Shown: positions 1 through 9,787, counted from the stretch's first letter. The stretch is DNA of 64,000 bases from Pseudarthrobacter psychrotolerans (GCF_009911795.1 NZ_CP047898.1:3286001-3350000); one strand, 5' to 3'. Made by a program: numbers and translations. Notes: generated by a model not told the origin, from the sequence alone.

Positions 1-289
1 TCAGGAGCACGGTGGACAGCGTCACGCCCCAGCCCTCGGTCCGCAGCGCGATGACCACCGGCTGGCGGATCATGGGTGAGCCGTTGGCGATCCAGCCCGT
101 TCCGATCGAGCCCACAAACATCATCAGGGCGCCGAGGAACCCCTGCCAGGTGGCGATGTACACCCGGCGCTTCGTGGGGGGAGCTACGGCGGGCGCGGCA
201 GACTTCGGGAGCTCCGCGCCGGCCGCCGTTTTTTTCGGCGGACCTGGGACGCTCTCCGAAGTGCTGATGTGTGAACCGCCTGCCGTCAT
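1..289 (-). CDS. Probable MptB-type mannosyltransferase, N-terminal part
   Basis: This is the first 96 or so codons of a gene that runs off the left edge. The start is the ATG at 289. About 40 Ala/Pro/Lys-rich cytoplasmic residues are followed by a first membrane segment around WQGFLGALMMFVGSIGTGWI and then a stretch ending RTEGWGV. That arrangement resembles the start of actinobacterial polyprenol-phosphomannose-dependent alpha-1,6-mannosyltransferases (MptB), which extend lipomannan or lipoglycan backbones at the membrane. The catalytic loops lie outside the window, so the family call rests on the N-terminus only. It is divergent from the SulP gene; the 212 bp between them shows no other gene. 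Confidence 0.55.
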   Translation of the reverse strand, partial: MTAGGSHISTSESVPGPPKKTAAGAELPKSAAPAVAPPTKRRVYIATWQGFLGALMMFVGSIGTGWIANGSPMIRQPVVIALRTEGWGVTLSTVLL

Positions 290-501
290 GTCTTTTGTTG
301 TCCCCTACTTACGTTACGGCGCTGGCTGGACTAGCTATAGGCCGGTCTACAACCCAGTCATTTTAGCAGTTGGCTTAGCGCGTGCCCCAGACTGGGAGGG
401 GCGGACGTGCCCCCTATTTCGCAATGAGGCCTCGCGCCGCCCGTCCCCGCCTATGAATGAAGCCACCTCTGCGGGCTTCACCAGCACGATTGGACCCAGC
501 C

Positions 502-2028
502 ATGGCCGTACCACGTGTCCCCGATGCCCGGACCAGCACGCCTCAGCAACTGCAATCAGTCCGCGCCACCCTCCGCTCGCCACGGCGGCTGAAGACCGAG
601 GCACTGGCGGGCCTGGTGGTGGCGCTGGCGCTGATCCCGGAGGCGATCGCCTTCTCGGTGATCGCGGGCGTGGATCCGCGGATCGGCCTGTTCGCCTCGT
701 TCACCATGGCTGTCACCATCTCCTTTGTGGGCGGCCGGCCCGCCATGATTTCCGCCGCCACCGGCGCCGTCGCCCTGGTCATCGCCCCGCTGATGCGCAG
801 CCACGGCCTGGACCACCTGATCGCGGCGGTGATCCTGGCCGGCGTTTTCCAGATCCTGCTCGCCGTCCTCGGCGTCACCAAGCTGATGCGGTTCATCCCG
901 CGTTCGGTCATGGTGGGGTTCGTGAACGCCCTGGCCATCCTGGTGTTTATGGCTCAGATCCCCGAACTGATCGGCGTGCCGTGGATGGTCTATCCGCTGG
1001 TAGCAGTGGGCCTGGTCATCGTGGTGGGGCTGCCGAGAATTACGACGGCGGTGCCCTCACCTTTGGTGGCCATCGTGGTGCTCACCCTGTTTGCCGTGCT
1101 GGCCGGCGTGGACGTGCCCACCGTCCAGGACAAGGGACAGCTGCCCGAAAGCCTGCCCTCGCTGTTTATCCCCAACGTGCCGCTGACGTGGGAGACGTTT
1201 CAAATTTTGGCACCGTTCTCGCTGTCCATGGCTTTGGTGGGGCTGCTCGAATCCCTGCTGACCGCCAAACTGGTGGACGACATCACGGACATCCGCTCCA
1301 ACAAGACCCGCGAGGCCTGGGGCCAGGGCGTGGCGAACATCGTCACCGGCTTCTTCGGCGGCATGGGCGGCTGCGCCGTGATCGGCCAGACCATGATCAA
1401 CGTCAAGGGATCGGGAGCACGGAGCCGGGTATCCACGTTCCTGGCCGGCGTTTTCCTGCTGGTCCTGGTGGTGGTCCTCGGCGATGTGGTGGGCATGATC
1501 CCCATGGCCGCGCTGGTGGCCGTGATGATCTTCGTTTCGGCCATTACCTTCGACTGGCATTCCATTGCCCCACGGACGTTGCGCCGGATGCCCAAGTCCG
1601 AAACCGCCGTCATGCTCATCACCGTGGCAGTGGTGTCAGCGACACACAATCTGGCCATCGGCGTCGGGGCCGGCGTGCTGGCGGCCATGGCCCTGTTCGC
1701 CCGGCGGGTGGCGCACTTCGTCACGGTGGAGCGGACCGTCGTCGAACTTAACGGCGAGAACGTGGCCACCTACACCGTGGACGGCGAGCTGTTCTTCGCC
1801 TCGTCCAACGACCTGTACACGCAGTTCGAGTACGCCCTGGACGCCGAACCGGACATCAGCCGGGTGATTGTGGACCTGCACGCTTCCCACGTCTGGGACG
1901 CCTCAAACATCGCGGTCCTGGACGCCGTGACGGAGAAGTACCGCCGGCACGGGCGGGCAGTGGAGCTGATCGGGCTGAACGCCGCCAGCGTCCTTATGCG
2001 CGAGCGGCTGGCGGGAAAGCTGAACTAG
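502..2028 (+). CDS. SulP family anion transporter with STAS domain
   Basis: About 508 aa, the usual SulP length. A long hydrophobic core with many membrane segments includes ALIPEAIAFSVIAGVDPRIG and the conserved GGMGGCAVIGQTMIN loop. A C-terminal cytoplasmic STAS domain (roughly residues 405-505) includes DLHASHVWDASNIAVLDAV. SulP proteins carry sulfate, bicarbonate or other anions across the inner membrane by proton or sodium symport; the substrate cannot be read from sequence. The start is uncertain: ATG 502 is chosen, but an in-frame ATG at 457 would add 15 residues and neither has a strong ribosome binding site. The stop overlaps that of the convergent GGDEF gene by 4 bp. Confidence 0.88.
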   Translation: MAVPRVPDARTSTPQQLQSVRATLRSPRRLKTEALAGLVVALALIPEAIAFSVIAGVDPRIGLFASFTMAVTISFVGGRPAMISAATGAVALVIAPLMRSHGLDHLIAAVILAGVFQILLAVLGVTKLMRFIPRSVMVGFVNALAILVFMAQIPELIGVPWMVYPLVAVGLVIVVGLPRITTAVPSPLVAIVVLTLFAVLAGVDVPTVQDKGQLPESLPSLFIPNVPLTWETFQILAPFSLSMALVGLLESLLTAKLVDDITDIRSNKTREAWGQGVANIVTGFFGGMGGCAVIGQTMINVKGSGARSRVSTFLAGVFLLVLVVVLGDVVGMIPMAALVAVMIFVSAITFDWHSIAPRTLRRMPKSETAVMLITVAVVSATHNLAIGVGAGVLAAMALFARRVAHFVTVERTVVELNGENVATYTVDGELFFASSNDLYTQFEYALDAEPDISRVIVDLHASHVWDASNIAVLDAVTEKYRRHGRAVELIGLNAASVLMRERLAGKLN

Positions 2029-3176
2029 ACGATCCGGTCGCTGTGGACGGTGCGGTTCCTGCCCCGCGACTTGGCCACATAGAGAGCCCGGTCAGCGGCG
2101 GCGATGAAGTCTTCCACATCGGAGGTCCCGGCGTCGTACAGTGCCACACCGTAACTGACGGTGGGCATCTCCAGCCCGTCGACGGTGGGGACCTGGGCGA
2201 GCCGCCTGCTGACCTCCCCGGCGATTGACTCCGCCCGCCCGGCGGAGGCACCCGGGATAAGGAGGACAAACTCTTCCCCGCCATACCTGCCCACGAGATC
2301 GGCGGACCTCACTGTATCCCGGCACGCGCCGGCGAAGGCCTGGAGCGCAAGGTCGCCGGCAGCATGCCCGTGGGTGTCGTTGACTGACTTGAAGTGGTCC
2401 AGGTCTGCAAGGATCAGCGCACCCGTTCCCTGTGTCGCGGCCGGGTCCTTCAACACCGCCGCGGCCAGGTCCAGGAAGGCTTTGCGGTTGAGCAGCCCCG
2501 TCAGATCGTCCCGGGTCGCCACCATGTGCAGGGCCCGGGTCTGCTGTTCGCTGATGAGACCGGCCATGCTGAAAGACACCACCACCAGCAGCACCATGGT
2601 GAACATGGTGGTGATTGCGGAGCCGAAGAACAACTCGAAGGTGGGTCCTCCGGGCCCATCCGTGAGAAACGCAATAAGGCGGCCCGTGTAGAAGACGGAC
2701 ACCAGCCCGACAGATGCCGTCATGGGGATCCGGACCCGGGTGTAAGCGGGTCCGGCCGGCCACATCTCCCTTGTCGCCAGCCCAAACATCAGGGCCATCG
2801 AGGCCAGAAAGACCGGTCCACCTGCCCACGTGTTCGTGGCCGGACTGTCAAGGGCGCACGCCACCAGGGTCGCCGCCGGCGCAGCGACGAACATCAACGG
2901 CTCTGGCGGGGACCGCCGCAGCGTACGTGCGCTTGACCAGACGCTCACCGCTCCCGAAACCAACAGGACATGCCCCATTGGATTAGCCCACCGTTGAAGG
3001 GGCGTGCCATCGAGCAGGAATGCAAGGGCTCCGGTGAGAAACAGCGCCAGGGCCACGCACCACCAGCCGCTGTACGGTGCGTGCGTGGTGCGGTAGACGA
3101 AGAAGTAGAACAGCAGGCCAAGCAAAAGAGCCATCAGGGCGAACGCGATCCGCAGCGTTGTTGTATCCAGGACCAT
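2025..3176 (-). CDS. Membrane diguanylate cyclase (GGDEF)
   Basis: A 383-aa protein with about six or seven predicted membrane segments in the first 190 residues, followed by a GGDEF domain. The active-site signature is GGEEF (about residues 299-303), and an RxxD inhibitory site (RSAD) sits five residues before it, so an active cyclase subject to c-di-GMP product inhibition is expected. It should make c-di-GMP from two GTP. No EAL or PAS domain is seen; the membrane part probably senses an unknown signal. The start at 3176 is preferred over ATG 3209 because GGGGGAAC precedes it at suitable spacing. Confidence 0.88.
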   Translation of the reverse strand: MVLDTTTLRIAFALMALLLGLLFYFFVYRTTHAPYSGWWCVALALFLTGALAFLLDGTPLQRWANPMGHVLLVSGAVSVWSSARTLRRSPPEPLMFVAAPAATLVACALDSPATNTWAGGPVFLASMALMFGLATREMWPAGPAYTRVRIPMTASVGLVSVFYTGRLIAFLTDGPGGPTFELFFGSAITTMFTMVLLVVVSFSMAGLISEQQTRALHMVATRDDLTGLLNRKAFLDLAAAVLKDPAATQGTGALILADLDHFKSVNDTHGHAAGDLALQAFAGACRDTVRSADLVGRYGGEEFVLLIPGASAGRAESIAGEVSRRLAQVPTVDGLEMPTVSYGVALYDAGTSDVEDFIAAADRALYVAKSRGRNRTVHSDRIV

Positions 3177-3339
3177 TTCAGAAGTTCCCCCGACCGCCGA
3201 GTGATGCAAGTCTCAGTATTGCACCGCTGCCCGACATTTTCGCCGCAGCGGGGACCGCCCCTCCCGCAGAGTTTTTTGTCCACATATTCCGCACCGGAAG
3301 CTATCCAGGGGCCGATATCTGCCCAAAAACTCAGGGCGG

Positions 3340-3993
3340 TTACTGGCCCGGCGTGCGGATGATCCGGCGTTGCGTGGCCAGGGCGATGGCCGAGGTCCGG
3401 TTGTCCACGCCGAGCTTGCCGTAGATGTGCACCAGGTGGGTTTTCACGGTGGCCTCGGAAATGAACAGCCGCCGGGCGATGGCGCGGTTGGTCAGGCCGG
3501 TTGCCAGCAGTTCAAGCAGCTGGACCTCGCGGGTTCTGAGGGCGGTTTCCGGGCTGCTGATCCGCGACATCAGCAGTGCCGCGACCTTGGGTGCCAGCGC
3601 CGTCAGGCCGGCCGCTGCCGACAACACGGCCTGGCGGATCTGTTCCGGCGGGGCGTCCTTGAGCATGTAACCGCTGGCGCCTGCCTCCACGGCGGCCAGG
3701 ATGTCCGCCTCGGTGTCATAGGTGGTCAGGATCAGGACCGGCGGCGGGGATTCCAGCTGCCGGATCGCGGCGGTGGCGGTGACGCCGTCCATCCTGGCGC
3801 CCATCTGCAGATCCATCAGCACCACGTCCACGCGCTCCCCAAGGGTCCGCAGCCGCGCGAGTTCGCGCAGCGCCGCGTCCCCGTCCGCGGCCTCGGCAGC
3901 CACGCTGAAGTCCTCCAATTCAGTGAGCATGGCGCGCAAGCCCGCGCGGACCACGGGGTGGTCATCCACCAGGAGAATACGGAGGTCGGCCAT
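3340..3993 (-). CDS. NarL/LuxR-type response regulator
   Basis: 217 aa. The receiver domain starts LLVDDHPVVRAGL, with the phospho-acceptor Asp61 in VLMDLQMG and the switch Lys in YMLKDAPP. A C-terminal LuxR helix-turn-helix follows (about residues 150-212, TREVQLLELLATGLTNRAIARRL and ATVKTHLVHIYGKL). It overlaps the stop of the upstream histidine kinase by one base, so the pair is co-transcribed and translationally coupled. The divergent ABC exporter at 5550-7477 is its likeliest target, as in many kinase/regulator/ABC gene sets; that is inference from position. Confidence 0.92.
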   Translation of the reverse strand: MADLRILLVDDHPVVRAGLRAMLTELEDFSVAAEAADGDAALRELARLRTLGERVDVVLMDLQMGARMDGVTATAAIRQLESPPPVLILTTYDTEADILAAVEAGASGYMLKDAPPEQIRQAVLSAAAGLTALAPKVAALLMSRISSPETALRTREVQLLELLATGLTNRAIARRLFISEATVKTHLVHIYGKLGVDNRTSAIALATQRRIIRTPGQ

Positions 3994-5384
3994 CAGTGCA
4001 GCTCCCCTTCCGGGCGGGGCAGTTCCGGGCTTACCAGCGGCTGCCCGGGTAGCGCCGCTGCGGTGAGCGGCAGCCGGAGGGCGACGACGGTCCCCTCGCC
4101 GGGTGCCGTCTCCACATCCAGGGAGCCGTCGAGCTCGGCCACCCGGGCAGCCAGCGAGCGCAACCCAAACCCGCTGCCGTCCTCCCGGCCGGCCACCCCG
4201 GGACCCGTTGCTTCCGGCACAAAGCCCGTGCCGTCGTCGTACACGTCCAGGGTTACCTCGTCCCCGAGGAACGCGAGGGTGACGACGGCGGTGCTCGCCT
4301 TGGCGTGGAGCCGGACGTTGGCCAGGCTGGCCTGGGCCGCCCGGAGCAGGGTGACGCTGTACTGCGGCGGCAGCTCCGCCGGGTCGCCCACCAGCTCGAA
4401 GCGGCAGCGGAGTCCGTCACCGCGCGCGGCGGCCAGGGTTTCAGTCTCGCCGCAGAGCCGCTGCAGGCTTTCCGGGAGCGATGACTCCTGGAGCTGGGGC
4501 GAGGTGAGCCCGCGGACAAAGGTGCGGGCCTCCGCAAGGTTTTCCGACGCCGTCTGCTGCACCAGCGCGAACCGCTCGGCGGCGGTGGCAAGATCGCCGC
4601 CGGCCAGGGACTTCTCTGCCGCCCGCGCCACCAGGACGATGCTGGACAGGCCCTGCGCGAGGGTGTCATGGATTTCGCGGGCCAGCCGCTCCCGCTCGGC
4701 CAGAACGCCTGCCTCGTGCTGGGTTCTGGCAAGTTCTGCGCGGGTGCGCCGGAGTTCGTCCGCGGCCAGCCGCTGCGCCTCGCTCTCCTGGTAGAGGGCC
4801 CGGTAAGCCAGGCCGGTGACCACAGCGAAGACGGCACCCAGCCCCGGTCCCAGGAGCATGGGCAGGGTGGGCGACGGCAGGCCGCTGGCCACCCACTGCG
4901 AGGCAACCACGGCGGCCGTCATTGCCGCGATGGTGAACAGCGCGATCCGGCGCGGGAGCACATGCAGGTGGAGGAAGAAGAGCGGAAAGGCGACCCAGGA
5001 GAACTCGGCGCTGCCCGCCAGGAGGACTCCCCACAGGACCGTGACAAGGCCCAGCCACGGGGCGGCGTAGCGGTGCGGGTTGAAGCCTGACCGGCCGGCG
5101 GCGAAGCGCTTCTCCAGGACGGTGCCGGCGAGGTAGGCCGCGGCCAGGGCAAGGGCGAGTGCGGACCAGGCGATGCGCTGGCCGGCTGCTGTGCCTGCTG
5201 TTGTCGCGGGGCCGGAGACTCCATTGGCGCCGGGCACTCCGTTTGCTCCATCCGCTCCGGCCGCCAAATGGAGCCGCAGGATGGCGACCAGCAGCAGCAC
5301 GGCAAAACTGACATGAAGCGTCACCCGCAGGAACCGCAGGATGGCAGCCCCCGACGGGGTGGTCTGTGGTTCCGCGGCAGGCAT
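3993..5384 (-). CDS. Sensor histidine kinase (HisKA_3 type)
   Basis: 463 aa. Several membrane helices lie in residues 15-195, then a coiled linker, then the HisKA_3 dimerisation box with the phospho-acceptor His239 (ERLAREIHDTLAQGLS). The HATPase domain follows, with the glycine box DDGTGF and a GFGLRSLAARV stretch. It phosphorylates the NarL-type regulator encoded just downstream. A low-complexity insert of GANGVPGANGVSG type lies between the first and second membrane segments. The gene is divergent from the ABC exporter genes, with 165 bp between the starts. Confidence 0.92.
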   Translation of the reverse strand: MPAAEPQTTPSGAAILRFLRVTLHVSFAVLLLVAILRLHLAAGADGANGVPGANGVSGPATTAGTAAGQRIAWSALALALAAAYLAGTVLEKRFAAGRSGFNPHRYAAPWLGLVTVLWGVLLAGSAEFSWVAFPLFFLHLHVLPRRIALFTIAAMTAAVVASQWVASGLPSPTLPMLLGPGLGAVFAVVTGLAYRALYQESEAQRLAADELRRTRAELARTQHEAGVLAERERLAREIHDTLAQGLSSIVLVARAAEKSLAGGDLATAAERFALVQQTASENLAEARTFVRGLTSPQLQESSLPESLQRLCGETETLAAARGDGLRCRFELVGDPAELPPQYSVTLLRAAQASLANVRLHAKASTAVVTLAFLGDEVTLDVYDDGTGFVPEATGPGVAGREDGSGFGLRSLAARVAELDGSLDVETAPGEGTVVALRLPLTAAALPGQPLVSPELPRPEGELH

Positions 5385-5549
5385 TTCATCAGCTTAGGCG
5401 TCTGAGGGGGCGTGCGGATCAACCAAAAGGTTGATCGCACGGTCAGCCCTTCGTCCTGCCCGGCTCAACCATGTCCCCGATGTGGGTTGGGCCGATGCGC
5501 CGGAGAGTGGATTAAGAAGGAATCCACCCCCGACTGAAGGAAGTACAAC

Positions 5550-6692
5550 GTGTTTCTCGCTATTCGCGATATCCGGTTCGCCAAGGGACGGTTCGCCCTG
5601 ATGGGCGGCGTGGTGGCCCTGGTAACGCTGCTCCTGGTGCTGCTGTCCGGACTCACCGCCGGGCTGGGCGACCAGTCCACGTCCGCCATCGGGAAGCTCG
5701 GTGCCTGGTCTGGCGGCGCGTCCGGTACTGCGGCCAGGCCGGTGGACAGCATCGTTTTCGGCGCCCCGGGCACCAACGAGCCGACGGCGTCCTTCACTGA
5801 AAGCGAAGTGACGGCCGCGCAGGTGGACAGCTGGAAACACACCGCGGGGGTGGCCCGGGCCGAGGCCCTGGGCATCACTCAGTCCCGGCTCCAAGGCGGC
5901 GACGGCGGCACCACCAACGTGGCGGTGTTCGGCGTTGCCGAGGGCGGGCTGCTCGCGCCGTCGCCGGTCCGGGCGGGGTCTGTGGTGATCGGCGAGACCG
6001 TCGCCGCGGATCTCTCGCTCGAGGTCGGAGATACGGCCACAGTGGGTGGCACCGGGTTGACCGTCACCGCCGTCGTGGACGACCAGTGGTATTCCCACAC
6101 CGGCGTCGTGTGGACGGCGCTGCCCACCTGGGCCGAGGTAGCGCACCTGACGCCGGCTGCCGGCAGCGCGCCGGGGAGCATGCCGGTGGCGACCGTCGTC
6201 GCGGTCACGTACCAGGACGGGTCCGTGGCGGACGAGGACTCGGCCAACGCGATGGCGAGCACCGTCAGCACCACCCGCATCGGTTCGTTCCAGGCACTGG
6301 GTTCCTTCAAAAGCGAAAACGGGTCACTGATGCTGATGCAGGCGTTCCTCTACGGGATTTCGGCGCTGGTGATCGTGGCGTTCCTGACGGTCTGGACGGT
6401 GCAGCGGACCCGGGACATCGCCGTCCTCAAAGCCATGGGCGCATCCGGCGGCTACGTGCTGCGCGATGCCATGACCCAGGCAGCCATCGTGCTGTTGGCC
6501 GGAGCGGGTCTTGGCGGGGCGGTCGGCGTTGTGGGCGGGTTCGCCGCAGCCCAGGCGGCGCCCTTCCTGGTCACGCCGGCCACCACGCTGCTGCCCGTGC
6601 TGGGAATTGTGGCCTTGGGCCTGGCGGGCGCCGCGCTGGCAGTCCGCCGGGTGACCACCGTCGATCCGCTGATCGCCCTCGGCGGCAACTAG
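5550..6692 (+). CDS. ABC transporter permease, FtsX/MacB type
   Basis: 380 aa starting at GTG 5550 behind GAAGGAAG. One membrane helix near the N-terminus is followed by a large extracytoplasmic domain (residues 45-245) and three C-terminal helices that form an FtsX domain, including VQRTRDIAVLKAMGASGGYVL. This is the half-transporter layout typical of MacB/LolC-like mechanotransmission exporters. The ATPase gene follows after 35 bp. The substrate is unknown; systems paired with a two-component system in actinomycetes often handle antimicrobial peptides or envelope stress, which is only a suggestion here. Confidence 0.88.
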   Translation: MFLAIRDIRFAKGRFALMGGVVALVTLLLVLLSGLTAGLGDQSTSAIGKLGAWSGGASGTAARPVDSIVFGAPGTNEPTASFTESEVTAAQVDSWKHTAGVARAEALGITQSRLQGGDGGTTNVAVFGVAEGGLLAPSPVRAGSVVIGETVAADLSLEVGDTATVGGTGLTVTAVVDDQWYSHTGVVWTALPTWAEVAHLTPAAGSAPGSMPVATVVAVTYQDGSVADEDSANAMASTVSTTRIGSFQALGSFKSENGSLMLMQAFLYGISALVIVAFLTVWTVQRTRDIAVLKAMGASGGYVLRDAMTQAAIVLLAGAGLGGAVGVVGGFAAAQAAPFLVTPATTLLPVLGIVALGLAGAALAVRRVTTVDPLIALGGN

Positions 6693-6727
6693 CTCCTGTC
6701 CTTCACCCCTCCCGAAAGGTAGTTCCC

Positions 6728-7477
6728 ATGTCTGTCACACCTGTACTAATCCCCACACCAACTGCCGGCTCCACCCTCACCCACCCGGTGACCCTCACCA
6801 ACGTCACCCTCGAATACCCGGACGGCGGCGGAACCGTCAAGGCCCTGGACAGCGTCAGCCTCCAGGTCCCAGCGGGCAGGATGGTCTCGCTGGTGGGCCC
6901 GTCCGGCTCCGGCAAATCCAGCCTCCTCGCTGTTGCTGCCACCCTGGTCAGGCCCAGCAGCGGGGACGTGGTGATTGACGGGACCAACACGGCGGGGCTG
7001 AAGGACAAGGAACTGACCGCGTTGCGCCGGGAGAAGGTGGGCATCATCTTCCAGCAGCCCAACCTCCTGGCGTCCCTGACCGCCGTCGAGCAGCTGATAA
7101 TTGGCCACCACCTGCGCGGCAAGCCGCTGAAGGCCGCGCGTTCGCGCGCCGCGGAACTCCTGGATCTGGTGGGGCTGGCTGCGTCTGCGGCCAAGCGTCC
7201 GCACCAGCTCTCGGGCGGCCAGCGGCAGCGGGTGAACATTGCCAGGGCCCTGATGGGCAGTCCGAAAGTGCTGTTGGTGGACGAGCCGACGGCGGCGCTG
7301 GACCACACGCGCAGCGCATCGATCGTCGGGCTGCTGCGCCGGGTCACTGACGAGTTCCAGGTGGCCACGGTGATGGTCACGCACGACACGGAATTCGTCC
7401 CGCTGACCGACGCCGTCGCCGTGATGCGCGACGGCGGCCTGACCGCCCCGGTGTTGCCGGGCGGCTTCCTGACATAA
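6728..7477 (+). CDS. ABC transporter ATP-binding protein
   Basis: 249 aa with all nucleotide-binding motifs: Walker A GPSGSGKS (57-64), the signature LSGGQRQR, Walker B VLLVDEP and the H-loop VTHD. The start is ATG 6728 behind GAAAGG. It is the motor subunit for the FtsX-type permease immediately upstream, in the MacB/LolD subfamily. No gene follows on this strand for about 290 bp. Confidence 0.93.
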   Translation: MSVTPVLIPTPTAGSTLTHPVTLTNVTLEYPDGGGTVKALDSVSLQVPAGRMVSLVGPSGSGKSSLLAVAATLVRPSSGDVVIDGTNTAGLKDKELTALRREKVGIIFQQPNLLASLTAVEQLIIGHHLRGKPLKAARSRAAELLDLVGLAASAAKRPHQLSGGQRQRVNIARALMGSPKVLLVDEPTAALDHTRSASIVGLLRRVTDEFQVATVMVTHDTEFVPLTDAVAVMRDGGLTAPVLPGGFLT

Positions 7478-7771
7478 CGCCAGTTGCTCTTGGACGGGGC
7501 TACCCAAGCAGCGGCCTACTCAAAGGGGTTGTTTTAACCATCCCGAATTAGCGTTTCGCCTACCCGCAAATGAACGGACGATGGATGCTAGGCCCACCTC
7601 TGGAGGAGCGGTGAAGGTATGAGGGAGTTTTTTGGACATCCGGTCAGGATGTCATCGGGCCAAACGGCAGGGCGGCACCTGAGCAAGGAGCCGTCACATC
7701 CCTGCAGCCCCTGGCGCATCCCAGGAGCTGAAGCTCAATCAGACCCCGACGCATTTTCGAAAGGCAGCCCG

Positions 7772-9259
7772 ATGCTACAGACCCCAGATTCCAGTCTTGA
7801 CACGTGGATGGTCCGGGAGGCTCTCGCCGAGGCCATGATTCCGGTGATCGGCCGGCTGTACCGCGATAACAACGTGGTGACCAGCATTCACGGCCGGAAC
7901 CTGGTCAACAAGTCCACCATGAACATCCTCAAGGCACACCGTTTCGCGCGCCGGGTTGAGAAGGACGAATTGCTCCTGGAGGAGACTGCCCCGATGCTGA
8001 ACACCTTGGCGCAGCTGGAGCTCGGCCCGGCCACGATCGACATCGCCCTCCTGAACCAAAAATTTAAGGAAAAAGGCAACGGTTCCGCCCTCGAGGACTT
8101 CCTCCGCACGGAACTCGCCGGCCTCGTGGGCAAGCGCGGCGCTGATGACCGCAGCAGCACCGACGTCGTGCTCTACGGCTTTGGCCGGATCGGCCGGCTC
8201 CTGGCCCGCCTCCTGATCGAAAAGGCAGGTGGCGGCCACGGCCTGCGCCTGCGTGCCATCGTGGTGCGCAAAGGTTCGGACAAGGACCTCACCAAGCGCG
8301 CCAGCCTCCTGCGCCGCGACTCGGTCCACGGTCCATTCCAGGGCACTATCCGGATCAACGAGGCTGCCAACACCATCACCGCGAACGGCGTCCAGATCCA
8401 GGTCATCTACTCGGACAATCCCGCCACGATCGACTACACCGCTTACGGCATCAAGGATGCCCTGCTGGTGGACAACACGGGCCGCTGGCGTGACGCCGAG
8501 GGTCTGTCCCAGCATCTGCAGAGCAAGGGCGTAGCCCGCGTCCTTCTGACCGCGCCGGGCAAGGGCGACCTGAAGAACATTGTGCATGGCATCAACCACG
8601 GCACCATCGAGGACACGGACCGGATCGTGTCCGCGGCGTCCTGCACCACGAACGCCATCACCCCGGTCCTGAAGGCCATCAATTACAAGTTCGGCGTGCT
8701 TCACGGGCACGTGGAGACCGTCCACTCCTTCACCAACGACCAGAACCTGATCGACAACTTCCACAACGGCGACCGGCGCGGCCGCTCCGCCGCGCTGAAC
8801 ATGGTGATCACCGAGACCGGTGCCGCCAAGGCAGTAGCCAAAGCCCTGCCCGAACTGCTCGGAAAGCTCACCGGCAGCTCCATCCGCGTCCCCACCCCTG
8901 ACGTTTCCCTGGCGATCCTGAACCTGAGCCTCGAAAACGGCACCACCAAGGACGAGATCAATAACTACCTCCGCGAGATGTCGCTGCACTCGGACCTGCG
9001 CAGGCAGATCGATTACATCGATTCGCCCGAAGTGGTTTCCACGGACTTCGTTGGCTCCCGCCGCGCCGGCATCGTCGACGGACTCTCAACCATCTCCAAC
9101 GGCAAGAACCTGGTCCTCTACGTCTGGTACGACAACGAGTTCGGCTACAGCTGCCAGGTAGTCCGGGTCATGGAAGAGATGGCCGGCGTGAACCGGCCGG
9201 TCTTCCCCGCCACGGATGTCGTTGAGGAGGCCATGTCGGTGCTTGCCGCCGTGGGATAG
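7772..9259 (+). CDS. gap: Glyceraldehyde-3-phosphate dehydrogenase, long actinobacterial form
   Basis: 495 aa, about 150 residues longer than classical GapA because of an N-terminal helical extension, as in the second GapDH (GapB type) of corynebacteria and arthrobacters. The Rossmann start is VLYGFGRIGRLLARLL, the catalytic Cys291 lies in SAASCTTNAITP, and the substrate-binding ASLLRRDSVHG and WYDNEFGYS segments are present. It interconverts glyceraldehyde 3-phosphate and 1,3-bisphosphoglycerate; long forms often act in the gluconeogenic direction, possibly with NADP (family knowledge, not visible here). ATG 7772 follows GAAAGGCAG. It heads a plus-strand group with a cupin gene and pfkA facing the RuMP sugar-phosphate operon. 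Confidence 0.9.
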   Translation: MLQTPDSSLDTWMVREALAEAMIPVIGRLYRDNNVVTSIHGRNLVNKSTMNILKAHRFARRVEKDELLLEETAPMLNTLAQLELGPATIDIALLNQKFKEKGNGSALEDFLRTELAGLVGKRGADDRSSTDVVLYGFGRIGRLLARLLIEKAGGGHGLRLRAIVVRKGSDKDLTKRASLLRRDSVHGPFQGTIRINEAANTITANGVQIQVIYSDNPATIDYTAYGIKDALLVDNTGRWRDAEGLSQHLQSKGVARVLLTAPGKGDLKNIVHGINHGTIEDTDRIVSAASCTTNAITPVLKAINYKFGVLHGHVETVHSFTNDQNLIDNFHNGDRRGRSAALNMVITETGAAKAVAKALPELLGKLTGSSIRVPTPDVSLAILNLSLENGTTKDEINNYLREMSLHSDLRRQIDYIDSPEVVSTDFVGSRRAGIVDGLSTISNGKNLVLYVWYDNEFGYSCQVVRVMEEMAGVNRPVFPATDVVEEAMSVLAAVG

Positions 9260-9346
9260 ATCAACCGCTGCTCAATCGAGCCGCGGCCATCACCACCGGC
9301 CCGCCGGAGACGTTACGGGCGGGTGGAAGAAGAAAGGTAGATCCAG

Positions 9347-9709
9347 ATGAGCATTACTTTCCAGCCCAGCGAACTTTTTGAAGAGGACCTGGAAAAGTCC
9401 TGGCTTGGCCCGCCCTTTGCCGACGTGCTGAGCGACGACATTGCAGTGAGGATGTCCGTTCCGTTCACCAGCGATGACTCGCGCATTGTGTCTGGAGTCT
9501 GGGAAGCCGCACCAGGCCTCTCCCGGTGGGAGTTCCTGGATCGCGGTGAGGTGATTAACGTCCTTGAGGGCCGGATGGTGGTCACTGAGGACGGCCGTGA
9601 TCCCGTCACCCTGGAGGCCGGGACTGCCGCCGTCTTCCCCATTGGATGGCGTGGGACTTGGGAGATCCAAGAGCGGATCAGAAAGTTCTTTGTCATCTTC
9701 GCGGCCTGA
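9347..9709 (+). CDS. Cupin_3 (DUF861) family protein
   Basis: A 120-aa single-domain cupin. The core SRWEFLDRGEVINVLEGRMVVTEDG ... LEAGTAAVFPIGWRGTWEI matches the DUF861/EutQ-like cupin fold, without an obvious complete metal-binding His set. It has the same length and layout as the corrected cupin at 39366-39727 (both have xSRWxxL, LxGxMxxTxDxG and FxIF ends), so the two are paralogues. It lies between gap and pfkA inside the RuMP island. The function is unknown; a ribosome binding site GAAAGGTAG precedes the ATG. Confidence 0.75.
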   Translation: MSITFQPSELFEEDLEKSWLGPPFADVLSDDIAVRMSVPFTSDDSRIVSGVWEAAPGLSRWEFLDRGEVINVLEGRMVVTEDGRDPVTLEAGTAAVFPIGWRGTWEIQERIRKFFVIFAA

Positions 9710-9733
9710 CCGCGGGAAATCTGCCGATTCAGA

Positions 9734-9756
9734 CCCGGGGGGACCGTCCCCCCGGG
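9734..9756 (+). terminator. Hairpin between cupin and pfkA
   Basis: A perfect inverted repeat: CCCGGGGGGA pairs with TCCCCCCGGG across a 3-base loop, followed by a T-rich CCTTTCTT. It lies 25 bp after the cupin stop and 32 bp before the pfkA start. It could terminate or attenuate transcription between them. Confidence 0.6.
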
Positions 9757-9787
9757 CCTGACCCTTTCTTATGATTTGAGCCAAAAC

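Noticed and set aside
12..1751. A 579-codon plus-strand open frame
   Set aside because: It is out of frame with the SulP gene, which explains the same DNA with proper membrane segments and a STAS domain. The alternative protein is Arg/Gly/Pro-rich and typical of shadow frames in high-GC DNA.
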